DNA of 64,000 bases from Osmia lignaria lignaria (taxonomy: Eukaryota; Arthropoda; Insecta; Hymenoptera; Megachilidae), in assembly GCF_051020975.1 (NCBI RefSeq), contig NC_135044.1, positions 2,296,501 through 2,360,500 of the forward strand. Direction: 5' to 3'. Under the pieces are notes generated by a model, which searched no databases, was not told the origin of the DNA, and saw nothing but the letters and a program-made list of their open reading frames with translations. A program made the position numbers and the translations under genes. Of the stretch, positions 1 through 15,700 are shown one piece after another. The first letter of the stretch is position 1. Each line of letters begins with the position of its first letter.

Positions 1-3000
1 GAAAATATGAAAAATATTAATTATAAAATTCAGTGATAAACAACGTGATGGATGCGTCAATGAGAATATTATTTAAACATTTTATTATGTTTTTAATACA
101 GCTTTTAGTGCATTAATGACTGCTCGTTTTGACAAATGACAAAATGGCAAAATACTAATTTAATAATTTTACAATTTTCCTAACAATAGCCGAAACACAA
201 AAGTAGGGTGAGAATTAATTATTGACCAAATTAATTCTCCAATTTCATGATGAAATTGATGTGCTCTGAGTTGAATAGCAGGTATAGTTTATTAGCCTGA
301 TTGTGAGCAGCGACAGAAGCAAAGCATAATCTAGCGAACGTGGTTACGAAAGCAGAAAATTGGGCCGATTGAAATCTACTCCAGCATCTTATCGGGTCAC
401 GATTAAATTAACCATCCAATTATCGAATTTCATCTCGACAAACAAGCTTTGTTCGTCCTACAACAGTGGATTCGGTTAAATAACGAACAACGGAGGTAGA
501 ACGTTTTCTTTCTGGAGCAACTCAAAAGAGAATGAAACAATTTTTAAGAAAAGTGGAATATAATTCATCTTTCAATATTAACCTTTTTGTGTGAACGAAA
601 TAAGAATGACACATATGATTTTTCTTTCTTATTTCATTCATACTAAAGAAATAATATAAAATCTAGAAAAGGAAAACAAGCACGAACTGAAAATAAAAGG
701 TCAATATTGCATGGATCCAAGAAAAGAATTCTTTTAAAAGTACGACTGCACTTCTCTTCTCTGAAAAGACACTTTATCACAAACGCGTCATCAAAATTTA
801 AAAACTTCCAGACAGCATCCGCCGTCTTGGTCACAAGAGAAAGAGAACCTGTGAAACGTGAGATTGTCAAGAAAACATAATTGCATGTTAAAAATTCATA
901 CAAGCCGACAACGGTTATCCTGCTATTTAATTTTCCCTATCCTTATTTTATATTCCTTAATATAATTGAACTTCTTGGAACGAAACAGATAATCCCTCTG
1001 TTCGACCGCCCAACCCAAGTAAATTAATATCTATATATTAATGCTTTCGATTAGAAACAGGGCCGTCAGTTATATATCTCGAAACGAGCTTAATGCACTT
1101 CCTATTGTAACGTCGCATCGCTGGAAACGACGTTAAAAGTTACTTTGTACCTTTGTAAGTTTCATGAAAAATACACTGTTGATATCAAGCAACTGAAGCT
1201 TTTATGTTTTGTACGTGATAGAACTGTACTGTGAAATAGGAAGAGTAATGGTGTCGTTTCGAATCGTTCACTTTGAAGCAAACAAGTTAATCGACGATAA
1301 ACTGCAACAGTTAACGCGATTGACCAGTTTTTAATGGCACGAATAATTAGCAAGAGAAACAGGAAAATACAACTTGTTCAACGACACATGATCGTCAATT
1401 GTTTCCATATTTTTCAGCTGGAAAAATTGGAAAGAAATCCTCGGATTTCGGTATGAATGTTACATTTCCACCGAAATTGATTCTACACCTCTTGTACTCC
1501 GCTGTTTACATGGTGCAATTTTTACACCGTTTGTAAAGGATAAATATAAAATGATCTCTGCGTCTGTTCTCGCCTACAAGTGCTCTACAAGCCGAATTGG
1601 GCTGTAAAACCTGGAAGACAAGGGATTTTCGTATTTTGTCGCCACGCGTAGATAAAAGGATTTGCATGCGCTAGTAGTCGCGATCTTGTTCCCCCTTAAC
1701 GGGACGTACAGTAACTCACGAGGGCACATCGCGCGAGATTAAAGAATAGAATATTTATTGATATTTTTTATACAGTTTTGTATAGGTGCTCCGAGAGAGG
1801 TAATTTTATCAGGGATAAAAATGTATTCCTACCTTATGTACTATCAATATTATATATTTGATAGCTTTGAAATTTTATTATACTTGTTACCTAATCCTTT
1901 CAACTATAATAGGGGTAATTTTTCAAAAAAGAAATTATCGCAGTTCTTAGTTTAATAATATTTTATAAAAAAAAAAAACTCCGATTGGATAACACCAGTA
2001 AAAAATTGTGAAGGAGCGATTATTTAGAAAAACTTCGAGTGTTACAAAGTTCTTGAACGGCTGTTGTATATTCAAGAGGAATATCATAAAGAGGAAGTTT
2101 GTAAAGGTTAATGAAATTAAGACTCAGTGAGCAATTTCTAGGACCTAGAATCTAAAACCCCAAGAATGCTTATTAGATATGCTTGGCAATATTGATGCCT
2201 TCAAGAATTTCGAGGCCTACGAGAAGCTGAGACATATTGTATTATATTGCAAGGATATTCATAGTTCAGTTATTAAATATTGATCACCCTAAATAATGAA
2301 ACTTCTGCTTATTACTTTTTAGTCGAATCACGTACAGTACCAAGGATGGTAGGCCTCCCCAGGGAAACTAGCGAACCCTTCCACCCCTCCAGATTGCCAC
2401 GAAGGTTTCCCCGAATTCCCAAGTTCCGGCCCTTTTCGAACGTCTCCCGGTCCTCAGACAAAAATTTCATTACCAATTCGAATAATTTCTAATATCAAAA
2501 CCAGCGCACATTTTGGGAATCCAGACTCACCCTAACCCCTCCCTAGATACACAAATGTTTTTGTATCATGAAAAAATATGAAACTTCCTATATTTCAAAA
2601 TCCATCACTTGAGGTATAGAATCTAACAGAACGAGTTGCAATTTTTCTACACAACAGAAGTTCTTTTTTCGTTTAAACAAAGCGACCGATGCGAGTTTAA
2701 TACCCTGTCCTCTGTACCGCAATTTCATTGTTCCAACGGTGAATGCCGAATCGACATGGGACCGATACAGTGCAACAGTTTGACAAGGACAGCTAGGACC
2801 GGTGTGAAATGTACTTCGGCTCAGCTCTGAAGCCTTATCGTGCTCGTTACACGGCTGTTCATGTGCGACAAACGGTTTCGTTATGGTCGACTGCGCCCAG
2901 TATTCGAACTTGCACGTTGTTGCTCTTTCACAACATTTTGTTCCGTCGAACTCGGAACTACACTTAGATCGAAAAACGAGACGAATGCTTTTCGATGTTC

Positions 3001-3729
3001 GTATCAGCTGGTTTATTATTTTAACCGCTTTTGTTGCATCGCTACGAGCTGCGCGAACTTTGTATACGTGCGCACGGAGAAAAATCATGTCACGAGTTAT
3101 GAAACTGTTACCCTGCTTTTTTCTTCTCCTTTAACGACCTCGTATCCTGCGTACAATTTTTCAAAGCTTCGGAAAATTCAAGAGTCTCTGGCACAAGAAT
3201 ACCTCAAAAATATTTACGTTATTAAAATTATATGTCTTCATACAAATATAAATATTTATACCGGTACGGTACATTAGTGACTTTTTGGCTAAACTTTACT
3301 TTGGAGCACATAAAATTATTTACTTTTATATGTATATATATTCTAATAAGATATCTTTAATAATTACAGGTTTAGTATGTCTGACTACACATGGTTTTTT
3401 CTACTGTGACAGTCAATGTGCGAACACTTTAATGTGCCCTAAAGTAAAATTATTAAAAGTCAAAATATTAAATTATTACAAACAAATGCAATTATTAAAA
3501 ATGTTAGAATTAACCAAATTTTGGCATATGAATATTTCTAAATTGATGAAAGTAGTAAAATTTTAATATGCTACTAAAATTCGCTATGAGACAGAGTAAC
3601 TTTACATAATGTAGCAGGTTGAATACTATCGGGGTCACAGGTGAGCAGCACTAAATGTTTAATGTAATTCGATAACTGAAAGAAATTAAAGAAATCTCTT
3701 GAAACTGTTATTATATTCCAATTTCTCAT

Positions 3730-3761
3730 TATCTCATCCTGCATGTATCTCATTCTGCATG
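3730..3761. repeat. Tandem duplication of a 16-bp unit
   Basis: Two adjacent copies of TATCTCATCCTGCATG and TATCTCATTCTGCATG, differing at one base, followed by a few bases of partial similarity. A small replication-slippage duplication in intron. Confidence 0.85.
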
Positions 3762-6700
3762 CACGTATCGATTGTTTCGATAAATTACATTATTTAAAGA
3801 ACATGAATTATGCAGTTGATATATACACAGCTTGAAAAATAATAACAATCATCTTTCTTCACCACTAAATCAACCATTTATCCAGTTTTCAATGAGATAC
3901 TTAAACTATAATTATAAATTTATTACTAACTCCAGAGATACTGTGTCATATTATTATTATCATCTCAGTAAACATTATCGTGGATTATGATGTCAGAAGC
4001 GGAAGTTATTCATATCTGCATAATTATGCTCATAATAAAATATGCCACGAATAATGTAATAATTTCTAAGAATGGTTTTCTTCCACGACAACGATTTCTA
4101 TAATTATTGGGTTATTAAAAATATCGATAGCAATATTAGACATAATTCGATATGGTGCAATATTATATTTAATTTAAGTAATTAAAGTTGATAAAATGTC
4201 ATGGTTTCGTGACACCAGAAGTCATCATTTTTAACGTCAAGTAAATACAACACGAAATCGTGTCTTAAATTAAAAAATTGCACAAAAGAGCAAGTTAACA
4301 GGTAAAAACATTTGTAGGGAAGAAACGATCTACGATTCGTTTCCTTTCTCGGATACCATCCACTTGGATCGAAGGAAGCCATCAATCTCGGAAGCCGAGG
4401 GTAAGGTAACCAAAGGGATGTACGTACCACGACACGTTTGTTTCTTTCGTCGAGTGCGTTTCCTCGACGAAATGGCTTGAAAACAAGGGATTCAACGGCG
4501 AGCAAATCGATGCCTCTCCTGGGAATGAAAATGCAAAAGAGCAGTTGACCTATTTTTTTCTCCTCTTTTTTTCTGCAACAGCTCATCTTCCTCGTTCGAA
4601 TGTTCCGCTTTTCCATTCTATCTCTTTCCTTTCCCCCTCTGCAATTCTGTTTATCTCTTTTCGGTTGGATCTCACTATCAGCCCGACAGATCTCTGGTAA
4701 ACTAATTTCGTTCCAAAAAAGCATTGGTTCGCGCGACCTGTATCCTCCCTTCGCACCCTTATCCATGTTACGCCACGATGACCGAGAATCCATACATTTT
4801 TTCTTCCTTTTCCATTCTCCCTTCCTTTTTTTTTTTCATTTTATTGGCCATAGATGCCACTCGTCATCCTCTGTTCGTCAATGTTTCGTTTGTCTCTGTG
4901 AAAGCTTGACGCTCTTTGCTACTGGTTAAAAAAGCTTCGTATTTCGGATCGGATATCGGTGTCGCGTGTAAAAATTCGGACGGACAGTGGTGTCGTGGTT
5001 TCTAAGGTCCCCGCAACCCTCGTGTAATTGTCTCTAAAAATCGGAGCTTCTGTGTAATAACAAGAATAGCTCTCAAAGTATCACAAGAACACGTTGGTAG
5101 ACTTTATTAAATGTCTCATGAAAAGTTTTTAAAAATAGTTTTTATATGGCGTCGAATTAAGAAAAATTTCATAGAGTGCTAATGTAATTATTAGTCTTTG
5201 AATAGGACAGGTTGAACTGTGATCCAGATTATTATCGACAATAATAAATAATGAAATGCCATATCGTTCGAAGTTCCTGTTACCCTGAACACTTGCTTTG
5301 ACAAGGTGGATAATGTGATTTCTAAGGCAACACAAGAAGGTTATTGTGTTATGGCAGGTGTTCTGTCGCGACTACAAAAACTATGGTCACGATTTAGCAA
5401 CCACTCGGGCTTATCCGAAAGGAAAACATATTACCCAACATTCCTGTGAACTGACGTATAGACGAACAAAAACCAAAGTGATATATTTGCGGTAGGCTTT
5501 TTAGGATGAAACGTCGTCGTCACTAATCACCGACTGTCCCTAGCAAAAAGTGAACGACCTTTCATGTTAAAGCGACCTCTTAATTAGCTTTCCCTTCTTT
5601 CCTCGATCCGATTCAAGAGAAATTAAACGTTTCGGGAAAAGCTTAACATCTTCGAGGAGATCGCAATCAAAACAAATCATTAATGAAATAGGTAATTAAT
5701 TTTTATGGATAAGGTGATCTCTGATTGCTTGCAATACACATAGTTGGAAAGATCCCAAAATATTCTGCTTCAACAAATCGTCTGTAATATTGAAATTACT
5801 AAGAAACATCTGATTAAATTCCAGTTTTGAAATTGCTGCTTCAATATTGCAATACGATTACGATCACGTGAATGTAATTTGATTCAATTGCACATTGTAG
5901 GTATCTTAAATAGCAATATTAAAAAAGGTATATTCATTTCAGAGGCATTGAAACGTGCTGCAGGTTAGTTGAAACTCGTATCGACGTGAATTCAATATTG
6001 CGATCAGTAGACATATATTTGCGGAAAATCTGATGCAACGAGGATTCACTGTATATGGAATGCTTTGAATTGCACCACTGAAAAGTTAATTATTCTTTTG
6101 TCTGTCGTTAAAATAAAATGATAGAAATTTTTGTAAAATGTGACCTACGCAAAGATATTAAACTGGAATATAATCTAATGTGAAACTAATGGTATTCGAA
6201 AACATATGACACAAATGCTATTTTTAATTCGATTTTTTCATCAACAGTGACAAATATATCCAACGGAAATGAATATCAATTGGATTTTCCGTGGTAATTT
6301 TTTTCTGGCATTTTTGAAAGCAGGAATTGTCGTCTCTCTTTCTCTTTGTTTGCAGTTTTCATTCACGAAATACATTGAAAATATAATACTAAAATTTTAT
6401 TGATTATCGTTCGAAGAGAGGTTTTTCATGCGTTGGATTTTAATGAAAAATATTTACTGGTTGATCGATGGACTGGCTAATAAAAGAGATTTATAAAGAG
6501 TTAACGTGCTTTAAATTAAAAAATTTTATAAAGAATTTTACATTTGCCTATACATTGATTTAAATGTAGATCGAAACGTAACTTTCCATCCTTAATTAAA
6601 ATGGCTTCTCGCGTTAAAAAAAGCTAGTATTAAATTTCTAATTAATGAATTCCATCGGAGAATTAATCGCGCGAGGACAAGCAAGTGTCCCGGATGGATT

Positions 6701-9700
6701 TTGTATCAGTTTATTAAAAGTCCCATCCATTGGCGAATTAAATTTCGGTCTCAGGAATGTCAGCGTGCTATCGATTAAACCGTTCTGTCTGATCAGATAT
6801 ACGGTTGTTCTACTTCGAAACGCTGGACCTCTATTCTCTGGGGTAGTTCGCCAGTAATTATTGACGCAAAGTTATCGGATATCACCACTTAAATGGTGGC
6901 TTGGTGCGATGGGTTAACGTATTCCTGTTATTTTGATAATCTTTGCATGGGCCCGAAGGTACGAAACTTGGGCGCGGTTTAATTCTCTTAAAGGTAACTC
7001 GACTCAGGATAACAAATATGGAGATGCTTTGAAATATGTTCCACGTACAATGAGGGGAAAATGATATTACTTTGTTTCTATTTACTTTTTCCAAGTCAAT
7101 TTCCTTTTTTTTTTGACACAATTATTCTATTAGAAACAAAAGAAATATACGACAGCAATGTAATTATGTATATAATTTCTCTTAAATTCTTATGTACAGA
7201 ACATACATTTCCAGTGTAATTGATTCAATTAGGTAAAGAAAATTATTAATATTCTTGACCACATTTTTGAATTACTTGTATAAAATTAATCAAATTTTTT
7301 GCAAACTGTCTAGCATGTTTCATAAAATTTCAAACTGTCGAACAATGTCTGTTTTGTCCAACACGGAATAAGCAATAAATTAAAGTGAAGCAGTTCTGAG
7401 CCATTGAACAGTCGATAGCTCGAAAGCGCTTTTAATTCTTTTAATTCCTTCCAAAACGTTCCTTTTTATAGTTCCGACAGGTTTCCAATAAAGAAGCGGC
7501 AAGTTTGGTCACATTTACCGCCCATGATTGTTTAAATCTCCCCAACGGATTAACTTTGCGGTGAATACGAAGTTGCGGCGTTACGGTTCCGAAAAGACAA
7601 ATGAGCCCGGTTTACGAGGATTCTCAAAGAAACGTATTTCATCAGCACTTTAATGCCGTTCCTGGATAAGCACCGTTGAAATATATCGAACAAAGTGCGA
7701 CTTTACCTCGGATCCAAGTTTGTTTAAACAGGGATAAGCGCGAGAATTCGAACGAATGGCTTAATAAAATACTTTTCGAATCGTTTTACTTTAAAAAGAG
7801 AAAAACTGTCAATAGAATGAATTGTTTAAATGTTAATTGACCTTCAATTTCAGCGGCGTAATGGATTAATGTACTCATTAAGTGATTAATAATATATCAT
7901 TTATCTATTTTCATAGATTGAATGCCACGGAGGCCGTCGATAATTGACACTACTAATTTAACATAATTTAATAATAATTAAAAGAAATTTTAAAAAATAT
8001 TAAAAAACTAAAATGCTCCTATTTAGAAAATTAATTAAAATCCCAATTATTATATTAAAACTTTCTAAATTTCAAAATTATAACAAACTCGAATAAATTA
8101 AGTAAGTTTCACGCAATTCTTCAATCCTGCTCAAACTAATAATAACGAAATCACCAGCATTCCGTTCTGGTTACAGTAAAAGTTGAGAATTAAATTAACG
8201 TAAAACAATACACTAAGGGCTGTTACGATTCCGCTTGTTTCTCCGCGAATGGGATTTAAAGTTCGACTTTCGAGAGAAGATAAGAAGGAAGTTGCGGAAA
8301 GAATGGCTGTGTGATAAAATGGGCGCCAAGAGATTATCTTGCAAGCACCTGGTACAATAAAAGGTAATATTCCAGTCTGCAACAAGATCAGTTCGATTTG
8401 GCTGATCCTTTTTGCTGGATACGACAAGCGCCCAGAGGTACCATGAAGAGGGTACAGAATTTTTCCTCGCGAACATCCCTTCTAACACTCTTTTACTATT
8501 CGCCCAGATTTTCCTTTAGAGTCTTACAAGAAGAAAGAACAGGGGGAAAAAACTGCTTCCGGCAGATTTTACGTTTTTAGTTACATTATGTGGCGTGGAA
8601 CCGTTCAGTCTGTCTGACGTATAGAAAACTGTATTTTCTCAGAATAAAAGGTTTCTTTACGATTTAAGAAGTATCTGTACTTCGACATTTCGAGAGTAAA
8701 TCTCTTTTGTCGAATAAACTTTGTAGACAAAGGTATTTGAAATGTATACGATTTAATAGTTTTAAAATATTATTGTGATGTCCATTAATAGTATCTTGTT
8801 AATAATAAACTTATGAATAATTATTGTTTTAAATATTAAGCTCAGTAATTTATTATTTTAGATACTAAACTTTACTTAATGAAAATTAATTTTGTAATTT
8901 TGTAAATCTCACAACTAAAGTATTCGAAGTATTTTGTTATTCTAATAATGAATAGAAATGTTAGAATATTGTGGAATTAATCTCATGATTAAAAAAGCAA
9001 ATTTCAATAATGAGAAAAACCTGATTAACTACTCTTTTTCACTTTAGCTTACATAATTTCATTTTACGGAGAAAAGACCTGAGAAGTTCAACTTCATTGT
9101 CTCTTTTAAATAAATATCAAAGTGTGTGCAAGCAATCAAAAGTTTACGAATAAATGAATTTAAACCTTATGCAAAAAAGCATCGCGGAAGAAGTTAGTGG
9201 TCAGGAAAGTTAATCACTTCGTTCAATGTTTCCCATGCTTCTAGTAATGTTTCTATAATAAATATTAATAAAATTGATTTTTGTGATGGTTAAAAGATTC
9301 GCTATATTAAATGAATTTCGTAAAAGCAATAAGACATTTCTGATATTGGATTCATTATAATTTCATAACAATGGTAACAGCATCAAATCAGTCATTCTAA
9401 TTTATATGCCAATACGTGTTTGATTAATCATAATGGACGCAAAGCATCTGACAAGATTGATTAAATATGAAACTTCATTATCCTCTAAATTCTGAACATG
9501 CAAACATCGAAGGTTTGCTAAACTCGGTGGACATTTTCCTTCTTTACTTATTCTAGTTCGTTTGATTGAATAATCACATTGCCAAGTGAATGAATCACGC
9601 GTGATTGCACTCACCAAACGAAACAGAAAAATGCGAAAAGTCGAAGAGCAAATAAATCAGTAAAGGCATTGAACACAGCTTGATGCGGGTGCTTTAAGGA

Positions 9701-12700
9701 TAAGAAGCTTTTCTTCGCGAAGAAAAGACGCTATTTTCATCGTCCTTCGAGTTGTTGAGTGAAAAAAGAAAGGAGGATAAAATATTCTTTGTGAGATGGA
9801 ATTTGTCAGTAAAATTTATCAATAAAAAGCAAAGAGAAGATCGATGCAAATGACAGTTGTTCTTCGAAAAAGAAAATTTTCTGTCAAACACATGATGGTG
9901 GAACATCTATATAAATATAATTTTCTTGTCTAAATTAAATTAATTCTCTTCTAAATAAAAGGTCTAAAGTTATATTAATTTATTTTTGCTATTTTGCAAA
10001 AAATATTTTGCTATTTATACAGCCTGCAGAAGGGTACGGCCTCAGTTGCACATGACAGAAAAATAAAAAAAAAATAGCTTAACAGGGAGAATACGATACT
10101 CCCATCAACAGTTTTTTTGCAGCTGTCTCTGCCGAATGTTTCGCTGCTTGAGGGCAAAACGAGAGGGAAAGAATTCATCGGTAGAAACGAGCAGAGAACC
10201 CTCAGGTATTTGAACTTTTGTAAATGTGGGAACGCACACAACCATATCAATTTCACTGCCTGTTCTCTCCAAGTTCTAAACCTCACATTAGGCCTGTCTT
10301 TTAACCCTACGACTACGGAAGTTGGGTCATTTCAGACTCGGACTTAGATCTGTCTTATATCGTGTTGAGACTGTGACACTTGAGCGATCCTCGTTTCTCT
10401 TAATGCAAGGAAGAGCATCAGAGCTATCTCTTAGAGTGATACATTGTAACCAAAACGAACCAGGGCGACGACCCGACATACTGTTTTAACCCTTAACCTT
10501 TGGAGAATTGGAAGGACCATTATAGAAGATGTTCTATGCAACTTGGCCACATTTTGGCTCCAAACCAATAGAAGATGAAAATAGAAAATGAAGATGCCAC
10601 TATTCTTCAATTAACCCTTTCATTGTTATTGACACATAGCGTCTTGTAAAAAATTCTGATTTCAATTTAACTAATTTTACAATAATTGAATTTAACTAAT
10701 TCCGAAGTGTCGATGTTTTTAAATTTTCTATGTGTTGCACTAAATTCTCTCGCAATAAAAAAATGAATAATATTTAATTCTCTTTTGGTGAATAACTCCT
10801 CCTATTGACAATTACTGTAAAAAAGTATCCAAGTCTACCAAGGATAAAAACGAATGGTGGTTGTAGCAAATAGAAAGTGCTGATAAAAGGACAATCGGTG
10901 GTAATCGTAAATTGGCGAAATTAACTGGAAAGAGAATGGAATGGAGAAAATAGATCGAGTTATGATAAAGCGAAACGATGTGGAGGAAACAACGGAGAAC
11001 GCGGTGTTGTTATAAAGGATCAAAGTGAGACACGATAGAATACGATGAAACGCCGTAGGTGTGGAAAACTGATGGAATGGAATGGTAATAAATAACGAAG
11101 TATAACGCGCGATAGGGACGAGGGAACGCGTGATTCCTTTTCAGATAGGGAAGGCAATAATCGTTCAGAGGATATCATTTTTAGTACTGTTGTTACGGTA
11201 AGAGTGGTTCATGAATGGAAAGTAGTATCCTGGGACTTAATGGTCTGAACGGATTAAAGGACACGTCGTTGAGATTTCGAAATTCTGTAAAATTGTTGGA
11301 TGATTGCACGATTAAATGTCCCCGATTTATTGATAAAAAGAATGAAACAAATTTCAAAATAACAAGGAAAATACTAACGTAACCATAATTGCAAAATATA
11401 TTAAATTCTCAAAATGCCACTTATGACATGTCAATTTGGAGTTCAAAGTTTGAGAAACAAGAATCATTGTATAAAGTTTTCATTAGTATTCTTAATATAA
11501 AATGGCTGGCTGTTGAAATTCGCCATTTGATATGCAACAAGTTAGCATTTCAAAAATATATATTTCTCTTGAAAAATGAACGCAACATCTGGAGAAATCC
11601 AAAGAAAAGTGGATTTACGAGCAAATCATAATTCAATGGATAATTCAATCTGAACGATTCCGTGATACTTTGTCTTTTGTCCAATTCCTTTCAACGCGTG
11701 GCTTCAAGGTAGCTGAGTAGCTGGGTTACAAGTAAACCCGAAGGGATAATACCTTTTCCTCTTGATATTGAGAGTAACCTTCTGTGAGATCCTTCAAGAG
11801 GATTCCTTATCTCTATTGTTTGTTCTCCTCTATTTCTTTGGCCTATCTGTTTATACATCTGGCTTGCTATCGTTTCTGAAGAAACTATGCTCCGGGTTCT
11901 CTTTACTTCTCCAGGGGTTTGATAAGCATGAAGAAACGTACAAAAAGTACGGCGCAGAGATACGAAAATATGACGAGTGATAGATACATATTTAAATCCA
12001 AAGAGTCAGAAATTCTTTCAACGTTTTGAAGCATTAAAATTAAATGATGGTTATAAAAATAGCTTTTAAATGTTTCTTTTTGTAAACGCGAAAGATATTA
12101 TCGTTATCTGTTCTGTATTTTTCACTGCCTTTTAATATTTCAAAATGTACTAATGGCCACAAAGAGAAGATTTTTAACATTCTAAAATAAGGTAATGGTT
12201 ATGGAAATAGTGATTAAAAGTTTTTTCTTACATTGAATGAAATAATTACCTGAATTCTAATAATTGTAATTTCAAAATTAATAATTTTGGAACGTACGTG
12301 AACTAAAATTCTTAAATGTTTATAATTTTATTAGTAATCTTTTGTCAAGTATAAAAAGAAATTTAAGAAGTTAAGTATCAAAAGCTATGAAAATGTTAAT
12401 GAATTCCTTATGTTTACTCGAGTATTTACATTTCACAGATAATATTACAAACACTGAATTTCTAGAAAATAGAAATAAAAATGAAAAATCGTACAGAAAG
12501 AAGTACACCAATCATCGATTACGAATTGAAACATTAATCATACAGTGCACTGGAAGATTACATTCCGTTTCATACCGCGACTCCGTGAAAGTGGATGTTC
12601 CCGGAAGCAGGCAAAGTATGTCACATCCGGCGATAAAATTGTCCTAGAGCAGGACCAAGAAAAGGGGCTTTGAACATAGCTCGCCAAGAAGGTGTACAAA

Positions 12701-15700
12701 TGCAAAGCTTCAATTCTTTAACCCTTTCATGTCCAAGGCAAAATGTTTGTATTTAAAAATCAAAAAATGGCAATACAACATAAAACAACCCTTGGTAAAT
12801 AACAAATAATATTTGGCAAATAAAATTATCTTATTTACATATTAAACGTTTCGACCATACCTATTTTGAATTTTGTTCTACTTGGCTCAATTTTACTGTG
12901 CATTCAAACGATTATCGATTAATCATAGTTCCAAAAACTGCATTGTCGGGTGTTTATTCGAGTATAACAGAAGATAGGAATGATGAGTTTGGGTTAAAAT
13001 GGCACCAAGAAAAATGGAAGTTGAGATATTGTTAAAGCAAAGATATGAAGAAAAGCAATGTATTCGTAGTGAACATGAATACTTAGATTCTTCATGATTT
13101 CTAGGAATATATTTATTGACAATAAAAATTTGTTTTTCTGCATTCGAATCTCGAGTATTGAAGAAAATATTATTCGAGTTAAAATGTCAAGTGAAATTTC
13201 CCCTTCACTGTACGTCTGACAAGGCGAAGAGCTGCGAACGATTTTCTTGACACAATCTCGTAAATCGTGAATTTACGCGTGACACCGATTTACGCGTCTT
13301 CTTTCTATTATATTACAGGAGAGATGAAAGACCGAGATTGCGATCTCAGGAAATACGGAAGATCTCAAATTGTGTCGCTTTGGCAGATAAAGTATGATAA
13401 AGCCACCTAGCAAAGGTTCAGCGAGCAAAGCTCCCTCTGTTCCCGACCAGTATAATACACTAGTCGTGGAACAGAAAGGGGAGAAGGATAGAAAGAGAGA
13501 GGTGGAGCCTTTAGGCACCCTCGACCTTCGTAAATGCATTCAAAAGGACCTTCATGAGAAGCAACCGCGTCCTTGTCCGTCCAATTAGCGACTCCATTAG
13601 GTAATTATTTGTACCGATACCAGGCAATGACTAAGTCTATTATTATGCCGGTAGAAACTTGAAACAGAAAACAATGTTTTCCTACTATATATTACTAATG
13701 AACTCTGTTTTGTCAAGTAACAGTTTATAAGTATAAAAATCAATTATTTTGAAAAAAAAAAAATAAGATGAATTAGAATGAAGACGCGATGTTCTTTTTG
13801 ATATCATTGGCATTCAGAACCGTATAGTCTGGTCTACTTTGAAATTTCATTTTAATATATTTCATGAAACACATGGAAACTCTATGAAGTATTTGTTTAA
13901 GAAATGTTCTATCATCTTTTTTAGTCAAGTGTTATCCAAAAAACAAACGTTTTCGTTTTTGATCCTTCATATTTTGGAATGAGCAGATACAACAAACTAC
14001 GACTCGCTTCCACGCTTGACGTTCGCTTCAAACTAGATTTTCGTTAGGAATTTCAATTGCATCCATTCGCGAACGAATAAACGATGACAGTCCGCAAACC
14101 GGCGCTGTCACGCGTTCCCGTGATATGTTATTTTTTTTCGCTCTTCAAAGTTTCAAACGGAATTTCAGCTAGGCACGAACCGGTCGGATGAGTGAAGGGA
14201 AATATAGAACATGACGATAACAAATGAACGCGTGTAAGTCAACAATCGCTCTGAGGTCGCATCTAATTAGTTACGAACCGCTAATTAATATTCAATTTAC
14301 AAATATCAAGCCCCGATACACGGACGAAAATAATTTGCAAACGCTTAATTAGTAGTCGTCCGGGTTTTCTGTCGATTCGAGATAAGCAACAATGAAATTG
14401 TCGAAACGAAAATAATGATTTTATATTTAATAGGGTGGACCTAGACAATAAATTTTGGTTCGTTGAATGTGCATTTCCAAATTATTTTGTTAAATATTAA
14501 TTATATGAAATTTTAAGTTTGTTATTTAACAAGTTATCATAAATGTTGAGTACTTTTTTCAAAATAAAAATTAATCACCATTCGTTTTTATACTACGTTT
14601 CCCTTTTACTAGAAATTTTATATAATTATCATCTAATTAAATTAATCAAAATTTAATACAAACTAAAATTCTTATTAATTATAATTTTAATTAATTAATA
14701 ATATATTTTGATTGAATAGATCAATTTTAGAGTTATCGTTATTTTATCATGAAAACTTGAAAACTAATTTACTGAAATTGCCTTGATCAATCATTATCAA
14801 AGTTTACTATAGAATTATTCAGGGTGAAAGATTAACAACATTGTACTTATGAAGTACATAGTTTCTTGCTAACTGTAAGCTATATTAAAAAAGTTTTATA
14901 GCATTAGTTATCAAACTGCAATGTACAACATTATTAACTTTTTATCCACTAATTACGTTTGCCTTCAAGTTCAAGTCACTTAACTCTACCTCTAATAAAA
15001 AAATTAAACATCAGTTACCTCTTTCTTCATATAAATTATAAACTAAAAATATAAATCGACATTAAATAAATGGCTGAGGAGGAACAAAATAAATGATCAG
15101 AACGTTGAAATAAACGCACAATTAAGAAAACTGAATTTTTTCTAACACATTAATAATTAAACTTCATACATTAAAATTAAAAGAATTTTAATTTTTCTGA
15201 AATTTTTTCCAAATTCCAAATATTTATAAGTAAGTGAAAATTCAGGAACATTGGAAAACAAATTGTTTTGAACTTCTTCGAGTTCGAACAAATTTTTGTA
15301 TATTGATTTTTAAAACTGTGATATGGAACAAAAAAAATCTAGTCAATAGTTTCTCTGAAAGTTAGAACGGTTTTTCACGAGATCTAGACTGTTTAGATGG
15401 TCATCTTTTGATTGCGTGGATTTACACGAGTGTTCAGATCAGATAATGGTAACTCCAATTCGCCTTAGAATCATCGCGTTTCCTCTCTCTTTCGTGAAAG
15501 CCGAGTCCAATTTTCTAGATATCCTTTTTTCCTTACTTTATCCCTTTCTCTTCTAGCTTTTATATGTTTATCTCTTTCAACCTCGACCTAATCGAGAGAT
15601 CCCCGCTTTTCTGGCTGCACTCTCAGGAAATGCATCCTCCAGATAGAAACAACGGAAGTAATGGGACAATAATTATATACGTCGAAATAAATCCTAAAGA

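Noticed and set aside
2341..2460. Glycine-rich minus-strand reading that might be a collagen exon
   Set aside because: No regular Gly-X-Y periodicity in any of the three frames, and the nearest AG (CTGAG) is a poor acceptor, so it is not the missing collagen helix.
4182..4793. 203-codon minus-strand frame overlapping 109- and 61-codon plus-strand frames
   Set aside because: Low-complexity basic and pyrimidine-rich sequence with frames open on both strands, no domain motif and no convincing splice sites; treated as chance.
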